From the NCBI RefSeq assembly GCF_014646095.1, contig NZ_BMMU01000007.1, forward strand, positions 200,722 through 264,721: DNA of 64,000 nucleotides. Direction: 5' to 3'. This stretch comes from Streptomyces lacrimifluminis. GTDB lineage: Bacteria > Actinomycetota > Actinomycetes > Streptomycetales > Streptomycetaceae. Both the position numbers and the translations under genes were made by a program. Positions within the stretch are counted from its first letter, which is position 1; each line of letters opens with the position of its first letter. The notes beneath the pieces are model-generated. The model saw nothing but the letters and a program-made list of their open reading frames with translations. It had not been told where the DNA came from and did not search any database. Shown in pieces: positions 57,540 to 64,000 of this stretch.

Positions 57540-57731
57540 CCGGGGGCGTACCCGAGGAACTTCACCGCGGGCGGGGCGGCCTCGCGAGGCCGGTGCGGCC
57601 GACAGTGAGGCGGCGCCCCAACTCCCCTTCGGTGTCAGGTTCCGCGCGGGCCGCAGCCATCCGTGTGCGGTCCTCTTGCGTCAGGCGTTTACAACGGCAC
57701 CGTGCGGCGCTAGCTTCGAAGAAGGGTGAGG

Positions 57732-57745
57732 TGGGAGCGCTCCCA
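57732..57745. promoter_or_regulatory. CebR box upstream of the cellulose monooxygenase gene
   Basis: TGGGAGCGCTCCCA is the exact palindrome bound by CebR, the cellobiose-responsive LacI-type repressor of Streptomyces cellulolytic genes. About 25 bases downstream, 57771-57785 has similar half-sites (GGGAG and TCCCA) with altered spacing, perhaps a weak second site. It lies about 195 bases before the LPMO start. Confidence 0.85.
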
Positions 57746-57940
57746 CACCGAGCGGACCGGAACCCGTAAGCGGGAGTCGTTCCCACCTCACCACCCCCCA
57801 CACATCACACCGTGCGCATCTCACACCGTGCGCATCGCGCATCACGCGCGCCCCTCAGTCGGGCGCGCCCCTTCACCCGCACGTTCCGTACGTACCGCAC
57901 GACGTACGGCGCATCGCGTACGACTGAAGGAGTTCATGAC

Positions 57941-59041
57941 ATGGCCCTGACATCATCGTCCCCACCCTCCCCCCGCACCCCACGCCGATTACCTCTCCCC
58001 ACCCGAGGCGGAGCCCTTCTCCTCGTCCTCCTGGCGCTGCTCACCGCGATCCCGGCCCTCGGCCTGGTCGTCACGGCGGGTGGTGACGCGGAGGCCCACG
58101 GCACCCCGATGAAACCCGGCAGCCGCACCTTCCTCTGCTGGCAGGACGCCCTCACGGACACCGGCGAGATCAAGGCGGTCAACCCGGCCTGCAAGACGGC
58201 ACAACAGGTCAGCGGAACAACGCCGTTCTACAACTGGTTCTCGGTGCTGCGCTCGGACGGCGCCGGCCGCACCCGGGGCTTCGTCCCCGACGGTCAGCTG
58301 TGCAGCGGCGGCAACACCAACTTCACCGGGTTCAACACCCCCAGCGCCGACTGGCCGTTGACCCATCTCACCTCGGGCGCCAATGTCGACTTCTCGTACA
58401 ACGCGTGGGCGGCACACCCGGGTTGGTTCTACGTCTACGTCACCAAGGACGGCTTCGACCCGACCAAGACACTCACCTGGGACGCGATCGAGCCCCAGCC
58501 GTTCCTGAGCGTCGACCACCCGCCGCTCAACGGCAGCCCGGGCAACGTCGAGGCCAACTACTCCTGGAACGGCACACTTCCGGCGAACAAGTCCGGGCGG
58601 CACATCATCTACATGGTGTGGCAGCGTTCCGACAGTGCGGAGACCTTCTACTCCTGCTCCGACGTCGTCTTCGACGGCGGCAACGGCGAGGTGACGGGCA
58701 TCAAGGACCCCGGCAACCCGTCCACCGAGCCCCCGCCCGGCGCGTGCACCGCCACCCGCCGTACGACGGGCACCTGGAACGGCGGCTACCAGGCCGAGGT
58801 GACCGTCACCAACTCCGGTACCGTGCCGATGCTCGGCTGGATGGTCGACTGGACCCTCCCGACGGGCCAGGCCGTGGACAGCCTCTGGAGCGGCAACGCG
58901 ACCTACAACGGCCAGGCGGTGATGGTCCACAACGCCAACTGGAACGGCTCTCTCGATCCGGGCAGGACCGCGACGTTCGGGTACGTCGTCCGGGGCTCCG
59001 GCGGTGATACGGCAACTACCCTGCCCTGCCGGGTCGGTTAG
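57941..59041 (+). CDS. Secreted AA10 lytic polysaccharide monooxygenase with CBM2 (cellulose-active type)
   Basis: A 366-residue protein. After an Arg-rich N-terminus and hydrophobic signal (GALLLVLLALLTAIPALGLVV), cleavage at AEA leaves His53 (HGTPMKPGSRT) as the new N-terminus, the first ligand of the copper histidine brace; the second His is in YNAWAAHPGWFYVYVTKDG. The AA10 domain runs to about residue 235 and ends at the YSCSDVVFDGG segment; a short linker precedes a CBM2 cellulose-binding domain (CTATRRTTGTWNGGYQAEVTVTNSGT ... NANWNGSLDPGRTATFGYVVRG). It oxidatively cleaves cellulose outside the cell and needs copper. AAGGAG sits before ATG 57941. Confidence 0.92.
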   Translation: MALTSSSPPSPRTPRRLPLPTRGGALLLVLLALLTAIPALGLVVTAGGDAEAHGTPMKPGSRTFLCWQDALTDTGEIKAVNPACKTAQQVSGTTPFYNWFSVLRSDGAGRTRGFVPDGQLCSGGNTNFTGFNTPSADWPLTHLTSGANVDFSYNAWAAHPGWFYVYVTKDGFDPTKTLTWDAIEPQPFLSVDHPPLNGSPGNVEANYSWNGTLPANKSGRHIIYMVWQRSDSAETFYSCSDVVFDGGNGEVTGIKDPGNPSTEPPPGACTATRRTTGTWNGGYQAEVTVTNSGTVPMLGWMVDWTLPTGQAVDSLWSGNATYNGQAVMVHNANWNGSLDPGRTATFGYVVRGSGGDTATTLPCRVG

Positions 59042-59090
59042 ACCCGCGGGGCTGCACGTCTGGGCGTAAACACGTTCAAGGCTGCTCAGG

Positions 59091-59123
59091 GCGGACCCGG
59101 TGGTCGATACCCACCGGGTCCGC
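59091..59123 (+). terminator. Terminator after the LPMO gene
   Basis: GCGGACCCGGTGG and CCACCGGGTCCGC form a perfect 13-bp stem around a 7-base loop, 50 bases after the LPMO stop. Confidence 0.8.
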
Positions 59124-59185
59124 GAGCCGGGCCGGCACGGGGGATGAGGCCCGGGTGGAGTGCGTCTGGGATGTGACCACCAGGA

Positions 59186-59197
59186 GACAACGTTGTC
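59186..59197. promoter_or_regulatory. 12-bp palindrome GACAACGTTGTC, copy A
   Basis: A perfect palindrome of the LacI-operator kind, 217 bases upstream of the GH92 remnant. The identical sequence precedes the full-length GH92 gene at 63723-63734, suggesting shared control by one LacI-family repressor. Confidence 0.65.
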
Positions 59198-59413
59198 CAG
59201 TGGTCTGAACATCACTCTATCGCCCCCACGGACGGCGTCGTCAAACCGGACCTGTACCCCACCGGAGTGGACGCGGTACCCCCAGGCACGAATGCCGTGC
59301 GCGTCCCCTCGGAGGCCACTCGACCTCTCGTGGTAACGCCGGCGCACGCCACTGTCCTCGCGGCTTGTGCGACCTGTGGTGCGCGATCCGCCCGAAGGAG
59401 GAGGGGCCGCGTC

Positions 59414-59611
59414 ATGCGTGTCCGCCCCACGTCCCTGCTGCCGGCCGCCGCCCTGGCCCTCGGCACGCCCACCCCGGCGCCCGCGGCGACGGGCGTGCGG
59501 GCAACACCCCCGAACCCCCTGGTCCAGGACCCCACTCCGTACGTCGATCCGCTCATCGGCAGCAGGAACGGCGGCGATGTCTTCCCGGGCGCGGTCGTCC
59601 CGTTCCCGGGT
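59414..59611 (+). pseudogene. N-terminal remnant of a GH92 glycoside hydrolase gene
   Basis: From ATG 59414 (GGAGGAGGGG upstream) the frame encodes a signal peptide (LLPAAALALGTPTPAPAA) and then DPTPYVDPLIGSRNGGDVFPGAVVPF, the hallmark opening of GH92 alpha-mannosidases (compare VDP-x-IG-x-G-x-x-G-x-T-FPGA-x-VPFG). After PFPGG the similarity ends and the frame continues as low-complexity sequence, so only about 65 residues of the gene remain. It faces the full GH92 gene at 59856-63698, whose catalytic start differs, so it is a remnant of a different family member. Confidence 0.75.
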
Positions 59612-59855
59612 GGCCGAGAGGCCGAGGTCGCGACGCGCCTGATGCCCGTCGCTCCGGACGGGCGCGTGATGCGTGGCTCGCGGACGTCCGCACAGCTGCA
59701 GACTGTCGGCCCACCCAGGCCGTCCCCGGCCCAGTCCACAGCAGGCGCTCCATGCTCAAGCGCGTCCACCGACGCGCCGAAGCCCCAAGCCGGTTACTGC
59801 CCCGCCTCCCCACCCGCTCCACCGACCCCCGACCGGCGAAGCGGGCGGGAAGCGG

Positions 59856-62800
59856 TCAGCCCAGCAACTCCACCTCCGCCAGCGTCGACTCACCGTCCAG
59901 GACCAGCCGGTACCGGGTGTACGAGCCATCGGACGCCACGGAGAACGCCCGGGTCTGCCTGTCCCACCTGAACGGTTCACCCGAACGCCGGTCCAGGGTC
60001 CGCCAGTTCGCGCCGTCGGATGAGGAGCTGGACCCCTGCAACACCCAGCCCGTCGGGGCTTTGGCCCGGTCCGAGGAGGTCAGCGTGTACTGAACGGCCT
60101 TCGCGTCACCGGCGATCGGCAGCTCCACGGACCTCACCGTCGCGCTCGTGTCCGACGTGTCGTCGAACAAGGCACCCTCGCCGATCACCACATCCGTCCG
60201 CGGCGTCGGCACCTCGTCGTCCTGGGTGATCGACACCGGGGCCGCGTTCCTTGCCGCTCCCCAGGCCGAGGGCTCCGGGCCCATGTCGAACTCCAGGGTC
60301 CCGCCACGGGAGACGATCGAGTGGGGGAGTGAAGTCGACGTCCAGGGAAGGCCGTTGACCTTCAGTCCCTGCACGTACACGTTCCGGGCGCTGTTGTCCG
60401 GGGCCTTGATCACCAGGTCCCGGCCGTTCTCCAGATGGACCGTCGCCCTGGTGAACAGCGGGGAGCCGATGGCGTATTCGCCGCTGCCCATGACCAGCGG
60501 ATAGAAGCCGAGCGCCGAGAACAGATACCAGGCCGACTGCTCGCCGTTGTCCTCGTCGCCGTGGTAACCCTGGCCGATCTCGCTGCCCGTGTAGAGCCGG
60601 GAGAGGACCTCGCGGACGTTCTTCTGAGTCTTCCAGGGCCGGCCGGCCGCGTCGTACATGTAATTAACGTGGTGGGCCACCTGGTTGGAGTGGCCGTACA
60701 TGCCCATCCGGACGTCCCTGGCCTCCGTCATCTCGTGGATGACCCCCTTGTACGAGCCAACGAATTCCGGGGAGGCCGTCTCCGGGGTCTCGAAGTAGTC
60801 GTCGAGCTTGTCCGCGAGGCCCGCCCGGCCGCCGTACAGGTTGGCCAGGCCCCGGCTGTCCTGCGGGACGGTGAAGGCGTAACCCCAGCCGTTCGTCTCC
60901 GTGTAGTCGTGGCCCCAGACACGCGGGTCGTACGCCGACGACTCCACCCGCCAGTCGCCCCGTGCGTCCCGGCCCTGGAAGAAGCCGGCCCTCCTGTCGA
61001 ACAACCGCACATACTCCTGGGCGCGGTTGAGGAAGTACGCGGACTCCTCCTCGTACCGTCGCTGCCCCGTCTCCCGGTACAGCTCCTGCCCCATGCGGGC
61101 GATGCCGTAGTCGTTGAGGTAGCCCTCCATTGCCCATGACAGGCCCTCGCGCGTCTCGGTGCTCGTGTAGCCGAGGAAGGGCGAGGTCGCCATGCCCTTG
61201 CGGCCCACGCCCGATGCCGGGGGCACGACGGTCGCGTTCTTCACGGCGGCGTCGTACGCCGACTTCGCGTCGAAACCGACGCCCTTCACATAGGCGTCCG
61301 CGAACGCCACGTCCGACGAGGTGCCCGTCATCAGGTCGGCATACCCGGGGGAGGACCAGCGCGAGGTCCAGCCGCCGTCCTTGTACTGCTGCACGAACCC
61401 GTCGACCATCTCGCCCGCTTGACGGGGCGTCAGCAGCGAGTAGGCGGGCCAGGTCGTCCGATACGTGTCCCAGAAGCCGTTGTTGACGTACACCTTGCCG
61501 TCCACGATCTTCGCCCCGGTGTGCGTCGGGGTGTCGGGGCCCGGCATGGGGGAGAACGGAGACGCGTACTGGTACTTCGAACCGACCTTCTCGAAGCCGG
61601 AGTTGGGGTACAGATAGAGCCGGTACAGGCTGGAGTACAGCGTGGTCAGCTGGTCCGGCGTCGCCCCCTCGACCTCGACCTTCCCGAGCAGCCCGTCCCA
61701 CTGCCGCTGCGCTCCGGCCTTCACCGCCTCGAAGGACGTGCCGTCCGGAATCTCCTGCCGCAGATTGGCCTTGGCCTGCTCGACGCTGATGAGCGAGGTC
61801 GCCAGCCGCAGCGTGACCACCCCGGTCGGCGCCCTGAACCGGAGATAGCCCTTGACCCCGCTCGACGATCCCTCCGTGACCACCGCGTCGTCGTCGAACA
61901 CCCCGTACACGAACAGCCGGGTCGCCCCCGCCGACAGCCCCGACTTCACGTCCGAGTAGCCGGTGAAGGTGCCGTTCTCCCGGTCGAGGGTCAGGCCCGC
62001 CTGGTCGGTGACGTTGTCGAAGAGGACGCTCGCGTCGTCGCCGGGGTAGGTGAAGCGCAGGACCGCCGCGTGGTCGGTCGGCGTCATCTCGGCCTTGACG
62101 CCGTTCTCGAACCGCACCCCGTAGTAATAGGGCCGCGCGGTCTCGTTCTCGTGCCGGAAGGCCAGCGCCCGTGCCGTACGACCGGTGTCCGGGGTGCCCG
62201 CTGCGGCCGACGGCATCACCTGGAAGGTCTGCCGGTCGCCCATCCAGGGGCTCGGCTCATGGCTCGCGCTGAACGCCTGGATCGTCGGCAGGTTGTCGGC
62301 GTTGTTGGCCCGCGCGTAGTCGTACAGCCAGCTCAGCGAGCCCGCGTTGGTCACCGGCGTCCAGAAGTTGAAACCGTGCGGCACGGCCGTCGCCGGGAAG
62401 GTGTTGCCCCGGGAGAAACCGCCGCTGGAGTGGGTGCCCCGCGTCGTCACCGCGTAGTCGGACAGGTGTTCCCGAGGTGGCTCGGGGGCGACGGTCCGGA
62501 GCGTCACGTCGTCGATCCAGCCCCGGAACCTCGCGGGCCCGGCCGGCGAGTCGTACGCCATCAGCACCCGGTCCACGGTCCTCCCCGCGGCCACCGACCC
62601 GATCCGCGAGGCGACATGGTTCCACTGGTTGACGTACAACCCCTTGGCCGCGCCCTGGCCCTGCGGCGTCAGCGCGAAGCCGTGCTGGTCGACCGGCGAC
62701 AGTTCACTCAGAAGGGTGCCGTCCGTGAAGACCAGGTCCACCGACACGTTCGTGGCGTCGTAGTCGAGATCGCCGTCCGCCAACGACGGGAAGACCCGGT

Positions 62801-63698
62801 ACGACAACTCGGTGTCCCGGTCGACGGCCACGTTCACGTCGAACACCTTGTTGTACGAGTACGCCCGTCCGGCCGCCCGATGAGTGCCGGCGTACCGCAG
62901 CGCCCGTTTGCCCGTGAAACCGGCGCGGGCCTTCGCTGTGGGGGAGCCGCTCGGGCCGCGGTCGACCAGCGACAGCATGTCCCGGGGCACGGGTGTGTCA
63001 CCGTCGCCCGTCGAGAACTGGACATCGGCGAGCTGGGTGATGGCACCCCCGTTGTTCCGCCCGATGTCGAGCCGGAAGTGCCGGAACCCGGCAGGCGACG
63101 ACAGGTCGTACGACCTGGTCCGCAGCCGCTCGGCGAACGACTCGCCCGCTCGGCTGTCGAGGGTCTTCCAGCCCGTCGCCCCGTCCGCCGAGCCCTGGAG
63201 CGTCCAGTCGGCGGGGTCGCGCTCGGCGTGGTCGTTGGCCGAGGTCAGCGCATAGGTGACCACCCTGACCGGTTCGTCCAGGTCGAACTCCACCCAACCG
63301 GTCGACGCGAACGTCAGCCACTTGGTCCCCGGCACACCGTCGACGAGGTTCTCCTTCACCTCGCCCCCGCCGGTGTTCTCGCCGCTCGCCCGTACGTCCG
63401 TCACGTGGTCGGTCACATTGCCCGGGATGCCGCTGCTGTAGCCGCCGTCGACACCCGAGGTCCGCTTGGTGCCGTCCGGCCCGGTGTCGACGGTGTTCAG
63501 CCAGTCCGGCGCCGGCTCACCCGCCTCGAACGAGGTGACGAACTCCCGGTCGGCGGCCGGTGCGGTGACCGGCAGGGCGGTCGCCGCGCCCTGCCCGCCG
63601 ATCACCAGTGCGAACACCGCCGCGATGGCCGGAATTGATCCGAACTGCCATCCGAACCGCCACCCGTACCGAGCCCTGTACCGAACTCCCTGCCGCAT
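59856..63698 (-). CDS. Secreted GH92 family glycoside hydrolase (alpha-mannosidase type)
   Basis: A 1280-residue secreted enzyme. Signal peptide ends near residue 40 (GSIPAIAAVFALVIGGQGAATA). An F5/8C-like carbohydrate-binding domain follows (about 60-190: DGVPGTKWLTFASTGWVEFDLDEPVRVVTYAL), then the GH92 N- and C-lobes with FSRGNTFPATAVPHGFNFWTPV, HEMTEARDVRMGMYGHSNQ and the catalytic-region GYHGDEDNGEQSAWYLFSALGFYP, and a second F5/8C-like domain at the C-terminus. GH92 enzymes are Ca2+-dependent exo-alpha-mannosidases on glycans. Start ATG 63698 (GAGGGTG upstream). The promoter has the same palindrome as the GH92 remnant. Confidence 0.92.
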   Translation of the reverse strand: MRQGVRYRARYGWRFGWQFGSIPAIAAVFALVIGGQGAATALPVTAPAADREFVTSFEAGEPAPDWLNTVDTGPDGTKRTSGVDGGYSSGIPGNVTDHVTDVRASGENTGGGEVKENLVDGVPGTKWLTFASTGWVEFDLDEPVRVVTYALTSANDHAERDPADWTLQGSADGATGWKTLDSRAGESFAERLRTRSYDLSSPAGFRHFRLDIGRNNGGAITQLADVQFSTGDGDTPVPRDMLSLVDRGPSGSPTAKARAGFTGKRALRYAGTHRAAGRAYSYNKVFDVNVAVDRDTELSYRVFPSLADGDLDYDATNVSVDLVFTDGTLLSELSPVDQHGFALTPQGQGAAKGLYVNQWNHVASRIGSVAAGRTVDRVLMAYDSPAGPARFRGWIDDVTLRTVAPEPPREHLSDYAVTTRGTHSSGGFSRGNTFPATAVPHGFNFWTPVTNAGSLSWLYDYARANNADNLPTIQAFSASHEPSPWMGDRQTFQVMPSAAAGTPDTGRTARALAFRHENETARPYYYGVRFENGVKAEMTPTDHAAVLRFTYPGDDASVLFDNVTDQAGLTLDRENGTFTGYSDVKSGLSAGATRLFVYGVFDDDAVVTEGSSSGVKGYLRFRAPTGVVTLRLATSLISVEQAKANLRQEIPDGTSFEAVKAGAQRQWDGLLGKVEVEGATPDQLTTLYSSLYRLYLYPNSGFEKVGSKYQYASPFSPMPGPDTPTHTGAKIVDGKVYVNNGFWDTYRTTWPAYSLLTPRQAGEMVDGFVQQYKDGGWTSRWSSPGYADLMTGTSSDVAFADAYVKGVGFDAKSAYDAAVKNATVVPPASGVGRKGMATSPFLGYTSTETREGLSWAMEGYLNDYGIARMGQELYRETGQRRYEEESAYFLNRAQEYVRLFDRRAGFFQGRDARGDWRVESSAYDPRVWGHDYTETNGWGYAFTVPQDSRGLANLYGGRAGLADKLDDYFETPETASPEFVGSYKGVIHEMTEARDVRMGMYGHSNQVAHHVNYMYDAAGRPWKTQKNVREVLSRLYTGSEIGQGYHGDEDNGEQSAWYLFSALGFYPLVMGSGEYAIGSPLFTRATVHLENGRDLVIKAPDNSARNVYVQGLKVNGLPWTSTSLPHSIVSRGGTLEFDMGPEPSAWGAARNAAPVSITQDDEVPTPRTDVVIGEGALFDDTSDTSATVRSVELPIAGDAKAVQYTLTSSDRAKAPTGWVLQGSSSSSDGANWRTLDRRSGEPFRWDRQTRAFSVASDGSYTRYRLVLDGESTLAEVELLG

Positions 63699-63722
63699 GC
63701 GAGAGCACCCTCCCTGCCGCCG

Positions 63723-63734
63723 GACAACGTTGTC
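63723..63734. promoter_or_regulatory. 12-bp palindrome GACAACGTTGTC, copy B
   Basis: The same perfect palindrome as at 59186-59197, here 25 bases upstream of the GH92 start codon, where a repressor would sit over the promoter or early leader. Confidence 0.7.
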
Positions 63735-63925
63735 ACCTTGGCTGCGCAGGAACCAGTAGGGAGTCAAGTGGTCAGTGGTGTCAAGGGCGTTGGGTGTGGC
63801 ATTCGGGCCCAATATCGCGAATATTTCGCGCAAAGGGATGCGCGCGGTCCGCATATTTCCGCGAGGTCTCAACTCGGAAAAGACCCGCGACCAACCCTGC
63901 ATTCGATCTTGCCCCTTTGACGGGA

Positions 63926-63941
63926 AGTGGACTATACCTGT
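63926..63941. promoter_or_regulatory. DasR-like site (dre)
   Basis: AGTGGACTATACCTGT matches the DasR consensus A(C/G)TGGTCTAGACCA(C/G)T at 13 of 16 positions. DasR (GntR family) senses amino-sugar phosphates and controls chitin/GlcNAc genes. It is 228 bases upstream of the GH92 gene and may instead serve a rightward gene beyond the window. Confidence 0.5.
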
Positions 63942-64000
63942 CGGCGTCTGCGTAGGGTCTGTCCGACCGGTCAACGAGAGGTGTGAGGGGAGCCGGAAGG

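Overview
The window is a high-GC actinobacterial chromosome segment, almost certainly Streptomyces. Evidence: third-position G/C codon bias, many ATGA/GTGA gene overlaps, Streptomyces-specific small families (DUF5999-like), a SpoIIE-type phosphatase/anti-sigma fusion, a MurA paralogue fused to a helix-turn-helix, a Streptomyces-type aconitase, a CebR box before a cellulose-active monooxygenase, and one TTA (bldA) codon in a biosynthetic gene. I saw no tRNA, rRNA, CRISPR array or intact insertion sequence.

Layout. 0-4.5 kb: tail of an acyl-CoA dehydrogenase, RidA, small proteins, and gene debris (a subtilisin C-terminal remnant and a decayed TniQ remnant) around an HSL-type esterase. 4.6-10.3 kb: a catabolic operon for 4-hydroxyproline (three-subunit FAD/2Fe-2S D-hydroxyproline dehydrogenase, DHDPS-family deaminase, proline-racemase-family epimerase, GntR regulator), interrupted by a dispersed Streptomyces intergenic repeat. 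10.4-16.9 kb: a SpoIIE-type stress phosphatase, two MarR regulators, a DUF4142 protein, and a small DsbA/MBL/SnoaL operon behind a perfect palindrome.

17.2-50.3 kb is the main feature: a predicted isonitrile lipopeptide (chalkophore) locus embedded in copper genes. The minus-strand run from 33662 down to 20143 encodes an MFS exporter, KAS III, ACP, Fe(II)/2-oxoglutarate isonitrile-forming oxygenase (ScoE/Rv0097 type), FcoT-type enzyme (ScoD/Rv0098), acyl-ACP ligase (ScoC/FadD10), ACP (ScoB/Rv0100), a C-A-T-reductase NRPS with a lysine-like code (ScoA/Nrp), and a FecBCD-type ABC importer. It is flanked by two paralogous copper/sigma modules: PCu(A)C protein, Met/His-rich membrane protein and ECF sigma factor at 17.2-19.4 kb, and copper P-type ATPase, PCu(A)C protein, Asp/Asn hydroxylase, ECF sigma and a (Asp-His-Met)n membrane protein at 34.1-39.8 kb. 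A CsoR-like operator precedes the ATPase operon. Next come an IspH-fold protein missing a cluster cysteine, a TPR regulator, and a plus-strand set (42.9-50.3 kb) of acyltransferase, acyl-CoA oxidase-like enzyme, two KAS III, SDR, ACP and KAS II, which plausibly makes and desaturates the acyl chain. The working model is: build an unusual enoyl-ACP, add glycine, convert to isonitrile, acylate lysine, reduce and release, export by MFS, re-import the copper complex by ABC transporter, and hand copper to PCu(A)C/P-ATPase under sigma/CsoR control.

50.3-64 kb is mostly core or polysaccharide metabolism: a HTH-MurA fusion, aconitase behind a palindrome and iron-box-like sequence, a two-component pair, an AA10 cellulose monooxygenase with CBM2, and a 1280-residue GH92 mannosidase facing the N-terminal remnant of another GH92 gene. 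Both GH92 promoters carry the same 12-bp palindrome. A DasR-like site lies at the right edge.
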